Positions 30,571-39,126 of a stretch of 41,299 nt of DNA are shown in pieces. The DNA lies in contig DBTS01000145.1 of the NCBI GenBank assembly GCA_002307175.1, forward strand, positions 20,051 to 61,349, given 5' to 3'. Within the stretch, counting starts at the first letter, position 1. Every line of letters begins with the position of its first letter. Made by a program: the position numbers and the translations under genes. Source of the stretch: Rhodocyclaceae bacterium UBA1310 (GTDB lineage Bacteria > Pseudomonadota > Gammaproteobacteria > Burkholderiales > Rhodocyclaceae). The notes below the pieces were generated by a model. That model did not search any database. It saw only the letters and a program-made list of their open reading frames with translations, and was not told the origin of the DNA.

Positions 30571-32025
30571 ATGCGCTTATCCTGCCGAACACTGGATAAA
30601 CTGCCCGCGAACGTGGGCCGTCCTGCCTACGACCCCAGCAAGGTCAAGGCTTCCATCTTGCACCTGGGGCTTGGGGCATTTCATCGTGCCCATCAGGCGA
30701 TGTATACCGATGCCGTGCTTGCTTCCGGAGATCTGCGCTGGGGAATTTGCGGCGCAGGCGTGATTTCTGCCGACATGAAAAATGCTCTGACGCCACAGGG
30801 TGGTCTCTACACGCTTTGTGCGCGGGGGGCCGGGACGCGCGATTTGCGCGTAATCGGCTCAATCACCGAAATCCTCGGTGGAGCCGAGGATGCTCCGCTG
30901 GTACTCGAACGCATGGCCGATCCGGGGATCTGTATCGTCAGCATCACGGTGACGGAGAAGGGGTATTACCTTGACCCCGCAAGTGGCGAGATCAATTTGG
31001 CGGCGACACCAATCCAGAGTGATCTGGCTCACCCTGAGCAGCCGACCACGATTCTGGGGCTTATCGTGCGTGGGCTGGAATTGCGGCGGCAACGCGGCAT
31101 TCCGCCGTTTACCGTGATGAGTTGTGACAACCTGCCGGCCAATGGCAAGCTGGCGCGGCGTGCCGTGATCGGCTTTGCGGGGGCGCTGGACAAGGATCTG
31201 GCGCAGTGGATTGCCGACAAGGTTGCCTTCCCCTGCACGATGGTGGATCGCATCACCCCGGCTACAACAGAGCAAGACCGCGTTGAGATTGCCGGCATCA
31301 TTGGAATGGAGGATGCCTGGCCGGTAGTGACCGAAGCGTTCTCGCAGTGGGTGATTGAAGATCATTTCACCATGGGGCGGCCAGATTGGAATATCGGCGG
31401 AGCGATCTTTTCGCACGAGATCGAGCGCTGGGAGAACATGAAGCTGCGCTGTCTGAATGGCGCGCACTCGACGCTGGCTTATCTGGGGCAGCTCTTCGAG
31501 CGTGACACGGTGGCGTCTGCCATGCAGTTCGAGTTGATCAGCGATGTGGTCGATGAACTATGGGTGGAAATCCGTGAGGTGCTGGATGCGCCTCAGGGTG
31601 TCGATACTGGCGAATATGTTGAGAGCCTCAAAGAGCGCTTTCTTAATCCGAATTTGCGCCATCTGACGGCCCAGATCGCTTCAGACGGTTCCCAGAAACT
31701 GCCGCAGCGCCTGCTCGCACCGCTGCGAGACCGCCTCGCCAGGCAAGTCCCCTCGCCAGCTATTGCACTTGCGCTGGCTGCGTGGATGCATTTCGTGGTG
31801 AAAACAGCCTATACCCGACAGAAACTGAATGATCCGCTGGCCGAAGTGCTGTTGCGAACAGCCAGCTGTTCAGCAAAAGCGCAGGAGATCGTGACAAGCC
31901 TCCTGGGGCTGGATCAGATATTCGGGAGAGATCTGTGTCAGAACCCTGAGCTTGCAGCGGCTATTGAGGAGAAATTCCTCTGGCTGCATCGAGAAAAGGG
32001 GATTAATCCCTTTATTGAAGCATAG
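30571..32025 (+). CDS. uxuB: D-mannonate oxidoreductase (fructuronate reductase), mannitol dehydrogenase family
   Basis: NAD-dependent reduction of D-fructuronate to D-mannonate, the substrate of the ManD enzyme upstream. The 484 residues show an N-terminal Rossmann region (ASILHLGLGAFHRAHQAMY), VSITVTEKGYY, the CDNLPANG segment, and the catalytic KLRCLNGAHSTLAYLG (Lys, Asn, His) of long-chain polyol dehydrogenases. UxaB (tagaturonate reductase) and mannitol 2-dehydrogenase are relatives; the mannonate context favours UxuB. The open frame begins 20 codons earlier, but the Met at 30571 starts the conserved sequence. The ribosome binding site is poor (GGAT), and a terminator lies between it and exuT. 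Confidence 0.88.
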   Translation: MRLSCRTLDKLPANVGRPAYDPSKVKASILHLGLGAFHRAHQAMYTDAVLASGDLRWGICGAGVISADMKNALTPQGGLYTLCARGAGTRDLRVIGSITEILGGAEDAPLVLERMADPGICIVSITVTEKGYYLDPASGEINLAATPIQSDLAHPEQPTTILGLIVRGLELRRQRGIPPFTVMSCDNLPANGKLARRAVIGFAGALDKDLAQWIADKVAFPCTMVDRITPATTEQDRVEIAGIIGMEDAWPVVTEAFSQWVIEDHFTMGRPDWNIGGAIFSHEIERWENMKLRCLNGAHSTLAYLGQLFERDTVASAMQFELISDVVDELWVEIREVLDAPQGVDTGEYVESLKERFLNPNLRHLTAQIASDGSQKLPQRLLAPLRDRLARQVPSPAIALALAAWMHFVVKTAYTRQKLNDPLAEVLLRTASCSAKAQEIVTSLLGLDQIFGRDLCQNPELAAAIEEKFLWLHREKGINPFIEA

Positions 32026-32080
32026 GAACTCACCGGCGGAGCCATCAGTCTGGTTCCGCAACCTCTTGCAGAGGAATACT

Positions 32081-32113
32081 GGCCGGGGAGCACGCTATGC
32101 GCGTGGCCCGGCC
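32081..32113. terminator. Hairpin between convergent uxuB and bamD
   Basis: GGCCGGG (32081-32087) pairs with CCCGGCC (32107-32113) and an inner CACGC/GCGTG extends it. There is no T-run on either side, so it is a possible bidirectional barrier rather than a proven intrinsic terminator. Confidence 0.4.
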
Positions 32114-32119
32114 GGGTGC

Positions 32120-32884
32120 TTACTTTCTGGCGAGGAACCTGCTGTCCGGATAGCTTGCGCGCAGGACACGTTCCGTGTCGTCACGCAGGGTATCCATGTG
32201 CATCGTATCGTAGCCCTGCACCATCAGTGCCAGGGCTTCTTCCGTACCCTGTGAGGTGCTGTACTTGCGGATCACGTTTTGCGCACGATTGACGGCCGCC
32301 AGCGGGGCACGACGCTTCAGGTAATAACGTGCAGCATTGAGTTCGTGTGTGGCAAGCGCTTCAAGCAGTTTTTCCAGGTGTTCGCGGGAATCCGGCGTGT
32401 ATTTGCTTTGCGGATAGCGCGTCACGATGGTCTTGAACGTCTCGAAAGCGTTGCTGACAGCCTGCGCATCCCGTTCTGACAGTGGCTGTTGGGGCAGGAA
32501 TTCGAACCAGTCGTCTGCTTTTGCGTTCTCGTAGGCCAAAGCCTTGAGATAATAGGCATAGTCAACGTTTGGATGATTCGGATGCAGGCGGATAAAGCGG
32601 TCGCAATCAGCCACCGTCGATTCCGTATCGCGCAGGCGATAATGCGCATAGGCCGTATCGAGCTGACCCTGCTGTGCCTGTCGCCCATATGGGAAACGTG
32701 CCTCCAGTTGCTCATAGGCTGTAATAGCTGACTCGTATGAGCCATTATCCAGCAGAGCCTTGGCCTCATCATAGGCACTTTGGGGGTCCTTGGCAGTCGA
32801 CCCGGGTTTTACGGGGTCACTGCACGAACACAGGGCGCACAAAGCCAAAAGTACCGGTACACTACGTAGCGTGAACTTGACCAT
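32120..32884 (-). CDS. bamD: Outer membrane protein assembly lipoprotein BamD (ComL)
   Basis: Essential lipoprotein of the BAM complex that inserts beta-barrel proteins in the outer membrane. The 254 residues begin with a lipoprotein signal peptide (VPVLLALCALCSCS; the lipidated Cys is probably Cys21 in LCSC) and continue with tetratricopeptide-type helices (DEAKALLDNGSYESAITAYE, FPYGRQAQQGQLDTAYAHYR). A minus-strand TATAAT at 32914-32919 is a good -10, about 35 bp upstream of the ATG. Its 5' end overlaps that of the divergent rluD, so its promoter lies inside rluD coding sequence. The bamD/rluD divergent pairing is common in betaproteobacteria. Confidence 0.95.
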   Translation of the reverse strand: MVKFTLRSVPVLLALCALCSCSDPVKPGSTAKDPQSAYDEAKALLDNGSYESAITAYEQLEARFPYGRQAQQGQLDTAYAHYRLRDTESTVADCDRFIRLHPNHPNVDYAYYLKALAYENAKADDWFEFLPQQPLSERDAQAVSNAFETFKTIVTRYPQSKYTPDSREHLEKLLEALATHELNAARYYLKRRAPLAAVNRAQNVIRKYSTSQGTEEALALMVQGYDTMHMDTLRDDTERVLRASYPDSRFLARK

Positions 32885-33854
32885 TACTACACCATCCGAA
32901 GATAACGACGACGATTATAGCGGAAGCAGAGCGGAGAACCGACGGATTCTCGTCGTACCGCTCGAAGCTGCAGGCCAACGCCTGGATGCCGCTCTCGCCG
33001 CGTTGTTGCCCGAGTACTCGCGTAGCCGCCTGCAAACGTGGATTCGTGCGGGACAGGTCTGCCTGGACGGCAAGATCTGCACCGACGTAAAATTCCGTCT
33101 AGCAGGTTCGGAACAGCTGCAGATCGAGGTTGAACCCGATCCTGAAAAGCTGCCCGACGAACCCGAGGACATCCCTCTCAACATCGTTTTCGAGGATGAG
33201 CACATCCTCGTGATCAACAAACCGGCAGGCCTTGTGGTGCATCCGGGCAGCGGTAACCATGCCGGTACGCTGCTCAATGCGCTGCTCTGGCATGATCCGG
33301 AAGCCGCCGGCTTGCCCCGTGCCGGGATCGTGCATCGCCTGGACAAGGATACTTCCGGGCTCATGGTCGTGGCGCGCACACTCACGGCGCAGACGGATCT
33401 GGTGCGCCAGTTGCAGGCGCGCACCGTGAAACGCCATTATGCGGCGGTGGTCATTAACTGCCCGCCGGAGCACGGTACCGTGGATCAGGCTATCGACAGG
33501 CATCCGACGCAGCGAACCAAAATGACGGTGATGCCGGGCGGGCGCGAGGCGCGTACGCATTTCAAGCTCATTGAGCGCCTGCAGGGAGCCGCCTGGATCG
33601 AGTGCGTCCTGGATACCGGGCGTACCCACCAGATCCGCGTGCATATGGCGCATCTGGGGTTCCCGCTGATTGGAGACCCGGTATACGGGGCCAAGCGCCG
33701 TCAGCCGGTGGAAGCCGCATATTTTCCGCGACAGGCGCTGCATGCGTTCGAGCTGGGGCTGGTGCACCCGGCCACCGGCAGGGCGATGAACTGGCGTGTT
33801 GAGCTGCCGGATGATCTTGTCGAGCTGATCGAGCGTTTGCGCCGGCCTGCCTGA
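32877..33854 (+). CDS. rluD: 23S rRNA pseudouridine synthase RluD
   Basis: Makes pseudouridines in helix 69 of 23S rRNA. It has an N-terminal S4 RNA-binding domain (GQRLDAALAALLPEYSRSRL, then an RAGQVCLDGK segment) and a catalytic domain with HRLDKDTSGLMVVA, where the Asp is the nucleophile, plus DTGRTHQIRVHMAHLGFPL near the end. The start is uncertain. No ATG is suitably placed: the open frame reaches 32790 within bamD, and a TTG at 32877 or GTG at 32871 would give about 325 residues with an acidic N-terminus typical of the family. Either overlaps the divergent bamD start. The usual following gene pgeF is absent; a terminator follows. Confidence 0.92.
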   Translation: MTITTPSEDNDDDYSGSRAENRRILVVPLEAAGQRLDAALAALLPEYSRSRLQTWIRAGQVCLDGKICTDVKFRLAGSEQLQIEVEPDPEKLPDEPEDIPLNIVFEDEHILVINKPAGLVVHPGSGNHAGTLLNALLWHDPEAAGLPRAGIVHRLDKDTSGLMVVARTLTAQTDLVRQLQARTVKRHYAAVVINCPPEHGTVDQAIDRHPTQRTKMTVMPGGREARTHFKLIERLQGAAWIECVLDTGRTHQIRVHMAHLGFPLIGDPVYGAKRRQPVEAAYFPRQALHAFELGLVHPATGRAMNWRVELPDDLVELIERLRRPA

Positions 33855-33881
33855 TTCTTCTCAAAAGTTGCCATTGGCATT

Positions 33882-33918
33882 AAAGCTCCGCCGTACAGCA
33901 GTACGCCGGAGCTTTTTT
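33882..33918 (+). terminator. Intrinsic terminator after rluD
   Basis: AAAGCTCCGCCGTAC and GTACGCCGGAGCTTT form a 15-bp stem with one C-C mismatch and an AGCA loop, followed by six T residues (33913-33918). Confidence 0.9.
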
Positions 33919-33991
33919 GCATGTGCGGCATGTGTCGGAAAAATTCGGTATGGGCTTCTCCGAATACGACCATGTACATAGGGGCATGCGC

Positions 33992-34021
33992 TTGACGCAG
34001 TCTTTTGTGCAAGGCAACAAT
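33992..34021 (+). promoter_or_regulatory. Candidate sigma-70 promoter of phaC
   Basis: TTGACG (33992-33997), 18-bp spacer, AACAAT (34016-34021). The -35 is good and the -10 matches four of six positions. It lies 110 bp before the phaC start and after the rluD terminator. Confidence 0.4.
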
Positions 34022-34130
34022 GGCCGTGTGACCCAGACTGCTCGTGTCACTCCCATGACAATTGAACTGGCGGCAAGCCTTCCCTGGGGATGGAGCTGGC
34101 CGGTTTGACCAACCCCAGGAGAAACGCTGC

Positions 34131-35858
34131 ATGATGACACCGGAACAATCGCGGGAAGCGATGGAGGGCTGGATCAGAGCCAGTCAGAATTTCATGCAGG
34201 GATTTTTTGCACAGATGGCTTCCCAGCAGAATCTCGCGCAGTCAGGGGGCGCGCCGCAGTTTCTGAATGCAGATGGAGAGCGCATGACGCAGCTGCAGCG
34301 CGAGCATGCCGAACTGCATGCGCGGCTATGGGTCTCCATGCTGGCACGCAAAGCCGGTGAAGATGCCGAACCGATTGTGCCGCCGCCTGCTGGCGACCGC
34401 CGCTTCAAGGGGCCGGAATGGGCTGTCAGCCCAGTGCATGACTACATGCGTCAGGCATATCTTATAAATGCCAGATTTCTCACCGAAGTGGCGGATAGCC
34501 TGCCGATTCCCGATCATCTCCTGCGTGAGCGCGTGCGTTTTATGACAAGGCAGTATGTCGATGCGCTGGCGCCATCTAATTTTGCCGCGAGCAATCCGGA
34601 GGTCGTGCAGCGTGCTGTTGAAACGAATGGCGAGAGCCTGACCAAGGGCTTGCTGAATCTGATCGGAGATGTCGAAAAAGGCAGCATCTCCATGACGGAT
34701 GAATCTGCATTTGAAGTTGGGCGGAATCTTGCCATCTCTCCCGGAAGCGTGATCTTCGAGAATGAGATCATGCAGCTCATCCAGTATGCGCCGGCCACCG
34801 ACAAGGTCTACAAGCGCCCGCTGCTGATGGTCCCGCCGTGCATCAACAAGTACTACATCCTTGATCTGCAGCCCGAAAATTCGTATGTCCGCTATATCGT
34901 GGAGCAGGGCTTTACGGTATTCATGGTCTCCTGGCGCAACGCCAAGGCTGCGCAGGCCCAGTTGGGCTGGGAAGATTACATTGAGGATGGGATCTTCAAG
35001 GCTCTCGATGTGGTGCGTGCTGTCACGCGTGTGGAAAAGCCCAATGTTCTCGGGTTCTGCATCGGAGGCACCATGCTGGCCTCTGCCCTGGCGATCTTGC
35101 GGGCCCGTGGCGAAGACCCCGTGGAGTCTGTGACCCTTCTGACCACGCTGCTTGATTTTTCCGAAACCGGCGACATTGCCTGCTTCGTTGATGAAGCCAT
35201 GGTTGCCGCACGCGAAGCCACCATTGGCAAAGGAGGCCTGATGGGAGGGCGTGAGCTGTCCCAGGTCTTTTCCTGCCTGCGGCCCAACGATCTGGTGTGG
35301 AACTATGTTGTCGACAACTATCTGAAGGGCAATAAACCCCCGGCCTTTGATCTTTTGTACTGGAATGCAGACAGCACCAATCTGCCGGGGCCGTTTGCGG
35401 CCTTCTATCTGCGCAACATGTACCTGGAAAACAATCTGCGGGTGCCCGGCAAGTTGCGCCTTCTCGGCGAGTCCATTGATCTGGGGCGCATTGAATGCCC
35501 GGCGTTCTTTGTCGCTTCACGCGAAGACCATATCGTGCCCTGGCGGACTTCCTTCCTGGGCCGGCGCCTGCTGGGGGGCGAGACGAGATTTGTGCTGGGT
35601 GCCAGCGGGCATATCGCAGGGGTGGTGAATCATCCAGGCAAGAATAAGCGCAGCTATTGGAGCAACGATGTGTCGCCAGCGACTTCTGATGAGTGGCTGG
35701 ATGGCGCCACCGAGCACAAGGGAAGCTGGTGGCCCAGCTGGATCGAATGGTTGGGCGCGCGCAGTGGTGATCTGCTTGCGGCGCGCGAGAAGCTTGGTTC
35801 GCGTGAATACAAGCCGGGCGAAGATGCGCCAGGCCACTATGTGAAGGAAGGAATCTGA
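34131..35858 (+). CDS. phaC: Class I poly(R)-hydroxyalkanoic acid synthase
   Basis: Polymerises 3-hydroxyacyl-CoA into polyhydroxyalkanoate granules. The 575 residues have an N-terminal dimerisation/regulatory domain of about 200 residues and an alpha/beta-hydrolase core. The lipase-like box GFCIGGTM holds the nucleophile Cys310; the catalytic Asp is in the ASREDHIVPW block and the His in GASGHIAGVVN. Length and lack of a PhaE or PhaR-subunit partner fit class I. The start at 34131 (or 34134) follows AGGAGA at nine bases; the open frame begins 23 codons earlier. phaB follows, so short-chain (3-hydroxybutyrate) polymer is the likely product. Confidence 0.96.
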   Translation: MMTPEQSREAMEGWIRASQNFMQGFFAQMASQQNLAQSGGAPQFLNADGERMTQLQREHAELHARLWVSMLARKAGEDAEPIVPPPAGDRRFKGPEWAVSPVHDYMRQAYLINARFLTEVADSLPIPDHLLRERVRFMTRQYVDALAPSNFAASNPEVVQRAVETNGESLTKGLLNLIGDVEKGSISMTDESAFEVGRNLAISPGSVIFENEIMQLIQYAPATDKVYKRPLLMVPPCINKYYILDLQPENSYVRYIVEQGFTVFMVSWRNAKAAQAQLGWEDYIEDGIFKALDVVRAVTRVEKPNVLGFCIGGTMLASALAILRARGEDPVESVTLLTTLLDFSETGDIACFVDEAMVAAREATIGKGGLMGGRELSQVFSCLRPNDLVWNYVVDNYLKGNKPPAFDLLYWNADSTNLPGPFAAFYLRNMYLENNLRVPGKLRLLGESIDLGRIECPAFFVASREDHIVPWRTSFLGRRLLGGETRFVLGASGHIAGVVNHPGKNKRSYWSNDVSPATSDEWLDGATEHKGSWWPSWIEWLGARSGDLLAAREKLGSREYKPGEDAPGHYVKEGI

Positions 35859-35983
35859 TGGCTTAGGGGCTTGGCTTCAAGTCAGCGGGAAGCGCATCCA
35901 GGAGCGGAGTGTCTTCCCTTGGCCCCCTCGTTCCCCGCCGGGGGAGGCACAGTGAAATACCTGCAATGAGAGGAGTGGTGAAA

Positions 35984-36724
35984 ATGGCAAAGAACGTGGC
36001 ACTGGTAACGGGTGGCATGGGTGGTCTTGGCACTGCGATCTGCAAGGCACTGGCCAATGATGGCTGGAAGGTGGTGGCCAACTGTCTGCCTGACTTCCCG
36101 CCGGCCGCCGAATGGCTGGAAAAGACCAAGGCCGATGGCTACAGCTTCCAGATTGCGGAAGCGGATGTGACCAACTATGAGCAGTGCGCGGCAATGATCC
36201 AGAAGATCGAAGCCGAAATCGGCCAGATTGATGTGTTGATCAATAATGCGGGTATCACGCGGGATGCCATGTTCCGCAAGATGGGCAAGGATCAGTGGGA
36301 TGCCGTGCTGTCGACCAATCTCGATTCCGTGTTCAATGTCACGCATCCCTTGCTGCCCCTGATGGCTGAACGCGGGTTCGGGCGCGTGATCAACATTTCC
36401 TCGGTTAATGGTGTCAAAGGCCAGTTTGGCCAGGCCAACTATTCTGCGGCCAAGGCTGGGATTTTGGGGCTGACCAAGGCGCTTGCGCAGGAAGTGGCGA
36501 AGAAGGGAGTGACTGTCAATGCCATCGCACCAGGATATGTTGGCACTGAAATGGTCATGGCGATCAAGGAAGAAGTCCGTGAGCAGATCATTGCCACGGT
36601 GCCCGTCGGCCGTCTCGGCAAGCCTGAGGAAATTGGCGATCTGTGCGCCTATCTGGCGTCTGACAAGGCTGGTTATATCACCGGTGCGACAATCAACATC
36701 AATGGTGGTTTGCACATGTGCTGA
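35984..36724 (+). CDS. phaB: Acetoacetyl-CoA reductase
   Basis: NADPH-dependent reduction of acetoacetyl-CoA to (R)-3-hydroxybutyryl-CoA, the monomer for PhaC. A 246-residue short-chain dehydrogenase with the cofactor loop TGGMGGLG, NNAGITRD, catalytic Ser in NISSVNG and YSAAKAG (Tyr/Lys), and the family's long VEKKGVTVNAIAPGYVGT-like region (here AKKGVTVNAIAPGYVGT). FabG is the main alternative; length and location after phaC favour PhaB. The start at 35984 has GAGAGGAG upstream. The 125-bp gap after phaC contains a CCCCC/GGGGG inverted repeat (35923-35944) but no T-run, so co-transcription is likely. No phaA thiolase lies here. Confidence 0.94.
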   Translation: MAKNVALVTGGMGGLGTAICKALANDGWKVVANCLPDFPPAAEWLEKTKADGYSFQIAEADVTNYEQCAAMIQKIEAEIGQIDVLINNAGITRDAMFRKMGKDQWDAVLSTNLDSVFNVTHPLLPLMAERGFGRVINISSVNGVKGQFGQANYSAAKAGILGLTKALAQEVAKKGVTVNAIAPGYVGTEMVMAIKEEVREQIIATVPVGRLGKPEEIGDLCAYLASDKAGYITGATININGGLHMC

Positions 36725-36770
36725 TCATGGCAGACTGTCATGAGTCCGTGGTTTTGTGACATGCCACGCA

Positions 36771-36804
36771 ACAACCCCGCGCACCAAAGCGGGGTTGTGT
36801 TTTA
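36771..36804 (+). terminator. Intrinsic terminator after phaB
   Basis: ACAACCCCGC (36771-36780) pairs perfectly with GCGGGGTTGT (36789-36798) around an eight-base loop, followed by GTTTTAT. It separates phaCB from phaR. Confidence 0.85.
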
Positions 36805-36809
36805 TGCAC

Positions 36810-36818
36810 TGCTATAAT
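36810..36818 (+). promoter_or_regulatory. Extended -10 promoter element of phaR
   Basis: TGCTATAAT is a perfect -10 with the TGn extension. No good -35 lies at 16-18 bp, which extended -10 promoters tolerate. It is 56 bp before the phaR ATG, just past the phaB terminator. Confidence 0.65.
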
Positions 36819-36873
36819 CGCGCCGGCTGTCAATGACACTTTCGCTACGCAATCCATTCAGGGGCTACGCAAC

Positions 36874-37443
36874 ATGGCTGAGCAAACCAGGCTGATCAAA
36901 AAATATCCCAACCGTCGTCTCTACGACACTGCCTCAAGCTGTTATATCACCCTTGCCGATGTGCGTGATCTGGTGTTATCGCAGGAAGTTTTTCAGGTGG
37001 TGGATGCCAAGAGCGGAGAAGATATTACCCGCAGCATCCTGCTGCAGATCATTCTGGAAGAGGAAAGCGGCGGTGCGCCCATGTTTACCAGTGATCTGCT
37101 GGCACAGATGATCCGCTTCTATGGCAATGCCATGCAGGGGTTCATGGGCCGGTATCTGGAGAACAACATCAAGTCTTTCTCCGAGATGCAGAACAAGCTG
37201 CAGGAGCAGACCAAGACCCTGTACGGCGAAAACAGCCCGATGAGCAAGGATATGTGGACGCAGTTCCTGAATTTCCAGGGCCCCGCCATGCAGAACATGA
37301 TGGGCACCTATATGGAGCAGAGCAAGCGTATGTTTGCCCAGATGCAGGATCAGATCAACAGCCAGGCCCGCAACATGTTCACCGGTTTCCCTTTTGCCGT
37401 GACACCGGATGAAGCCGACAAGCCAGAAGAAAAAGACAAATAA
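36874..37443 (+). CDS. phaR: Polyhydroxyalkanoate synthesis repressor PhaR
   Basis: DNA- and granule-binding regulator that represses phasin genes (and often itself) until PHA granules titrate it. The 189 residues begin with the conserved PHB/PHA accumulation regulator DNA-binding domain (LIKKYPNRRLYDTASSCYIT, then LADVRDLV) and continue with the PHB_acc repeats (MFTSDLLAQMIRFYGNAMQG). The C-terminal half is rich in Met and Gln (MQNMMGTYMEQSKRMFAQMQ), typical of the granule-binding helix region. It has its own promoter and terminator. Confidence 0.95.
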   Translation: MAEQTRLIKKYPNRRLYDTASSCYITLADVRDLVLSQEVFQVVDAKSGEDITRSILLQIILEEESGGAPMFTSDLLAQMIRFYGNAMQGFMGRYLENNIKSFSEMQNKLQEQTKTLYGENSPMSKDMWTQFLNFQGPAMQNMMGTYMEQSKRMFAQMQDQINSQARNMFTGFPFAVTPDEADKPEEKDK

Positions 37444-37468
37444 TTCAGTATCGTAGGGTAGACGGGGG

Positions 37469-37492
37469 AAAGGCGCCTCGGAGCGCCTTTTT
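37469..37492 (+). terminator. Intrinsic terminator after phaR
   Basis: AAAGGCGC and GCGCCTTT form a perfect 8-bp stem with a six-base loop, ending in TTTTT (37488-37492). Confidence 0.88.
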
Positions 37493-37771
37493 AAATCACG
37501 CCAGTACAGAATCTTCGCTCTGGGCGCTTGGGAGCTGAGCAGCAAGGCAGCCAAAGACGGTGGTATCAGAATTGCCAGAAACCCTACTCATAAATTGTTT
37601 TGTTTGGCAACTAAATTCCGCTGAAACATTTGAATGAGAGTGCCGTAATGTGTGGCAGGTGCTTCTGCACAGAAGGCGTGAGAATGAAAATGGCTCTGCT
37701 AAAATGGGAGCTGTTCTGTGGGCGTGGTCCGGTGACTACGCCCCTTTTATTAGATGGAAGACTGCCTGACG
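37493..37771. promoter_or_regulatory. phaR-rimO gap with rimO promoter and leader hairpin
   Basis: No gene seen. An extended -10 candidate TGCTAAAAT (37697-37705) predicts a start near 37712. A 10-bp hairpin follows at 37720-37743: GGGCGT/ACGCCC, one G-U pair, GTC/GAC, loop CGGT, then CTTTTATT. The hairpin would lie at the very 5' end of the rimO mRNA, about 28 bases before the ATG. The first 200 bp of the gap show nothing I can name. Confidence 0.45.
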
Positions 37772-39124
37772 ATGAATCGCCAATCCGTGCCCCGCGTGGG
37801 TTTTGTCAGCCTGGGATGCCCCAAGGCTGCCTCCGATGCCGAAAACATCCTGACCCGCCTGCGTGCCGAAGGTTATGAGGTTGCCTCGCAATACGACGGG
37901 GCAGACCTTGTAATCGTCAACACCTGTGGCTTCATTGATGCTGCGGTGGAAGAATCGCTTGATGCGATTGGCGAAGCGCTGGCCGAAAACGGCCGCGTCA
38001 TCGTCACGGGTTGCCTGGGGGCCAAGAAGGATGCGGCAGGGCAGGGCGTGGTGGAGTCCGTCCACCCCAAGGTTCTGGCTGTTACCGGCCCGCACGCCAC
38101 TGAAGAAGTGATGACTGCGGTGCACGAACATCTGCCCAAGCCGCACGACCCCTTTACCGATCTGGTGCCACCGCAGGGCGTGCGTTTGACGCCGGATCAC
38201 TATGCCTACCTGAAAATCTCCGAAGGCTGTAACCATCGCTGCAGCTTCTGCATCATCCCGTCACTGCGTGGTGACCTTGTGTCGCGCCCCATCCATGAGG
38301 TGATTCGCGAAGCAGAGACCCTGGTAGATGCAGGGGTTAATGAACTTCTGGTGATTTCACAGGACACCAGCGCCTATGGCGTGGATGTGAAATACCGTAC
38401 CGGTTTTGTGAATGGCCGCCCCGTCAAGACCAAGCTCTACGATCTGTGCCGCGAGCTGGCGCAGCTCGACGTGTGGGTACGCCTGCACTATGTGTATCCG
38501 TATCCGAATGTGGACGACATCATCCCGCTGATGGCTGAAGGCCTGATCCTGCCGTATCTGGATGTGCCCTTCCAGCATGCCAATTCGCGCATCCTGAAGG
38601 CCATGAAGCGCCCGGCCAATGCCGAAAACAATCTTGAGCGTATCCGCCGCTGGCGTGAGATCTGCCCGGATCTGACGATCCGCTCCACCTTTATTACCGG
38701 TTTCCCTGGCGAAACGGATGCCGAGTTTGAAGAGTTGCTCGATTTCCTTGGCGAAGCCCGCCTGGATCGCGTGGGTGCTTTTGCCTACTCGCCCGTTGAA
38801 GGGGCAACTGCCAATGAGTTGCCCGATGCGGTTCCCGCAGAGCTGCGCGAGGAGCGCAAGCGCCGCCTGATGGAATATCAGGAAGATATTTCCACCCAGC
38901 GCCTTGAAGAGAAGATTGGCCGCGAGATGGTGGTGATCGTCGACGAGATCGATCCGGAAGCGGGCGCCCTCTGCCGTTCCGAAGGCGATGCTCCGGAAAT
39001 CGACGGTCTGGTGATCGTGCCGGACGGGATGGAAATGGAAGTCGGCAAGTTCTATCAGGTGCGCGTCACCGACTGTGATGTGCATGATATGTACGCGGAA
39101 CCCATCTACGCCGACGAGCCATAA
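37772..39124 (+). CDS. rimO: Ribosomal protein uS12 methylthiotransferase RimO
   Basis: Radical-SAM enzyme that methylthiolates an Asp of ribosomal protein S12. The 450 residues show the UPF0004 N-terminal domain with three cluster Cys residues (SLGCPKAASDAE, NTCGFIDAA, TGCLGAKKD), the radical-SAM CNHRCSFC near residue 155, RGDLVSRP, and a C-terminal TRAM domain. The GCPKAASD and CGFID patterns separate RimO from MiaB. The open frame starts six codons earlier at 37754; I prefer 37772, which begins closer to the conserved sequence, but neither has a strong ribosome binding site. The FAD oxidoreductase begins two bases after the stop. Confidence 0.95.
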   Translation: MNRQSVPRVGFVSLGCPKAASDAENILTRLRAEGYEVASQYDGADLVIVNTCGFIDAAVEESLDAIGEALAENGRVIVTGCLGAKKDAAGQGVVESVHPKVLAVTGPHATEEVMTAVHEHLPKPHDPFTDLVPPQGVRLTPDHYAYLKISEGCNHRCSFCIIPSLRGDLVSRPIHEVIREAETLVDAGVNELLVISQDTSAYGVDVKYRTGFVNGRPVKTKLYDLCRELAQLDVWVRLHYVYPYPNVDDIIPLMAEGLILPYLDVPFQHANSRILKAMKRPANAENNLERIRRWREICPDLTIRSTFITGFPGETDAEFEELLDFLGEARLDRVGAFAYSPVEGATANELPDAVPAELREERKRRLMEYQEDISTQRLEEKIGREMVVIVDEIDPEAGALCRSEGDAPEIDGLVIVPDGMEMEVGKFYQVRVTDCDVHDMYAEPIYADEP

Positions 39125-39126
39125 CG

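Noticed and set aside
35921..35946. CCCCC/GGGGG repeat between phaC and phaB as a terminator
   Set aside because: Only five pairs, a 12-base loop and no T-run; perhaps a dispersed GC-rich element, but nothing in this window repeats it.
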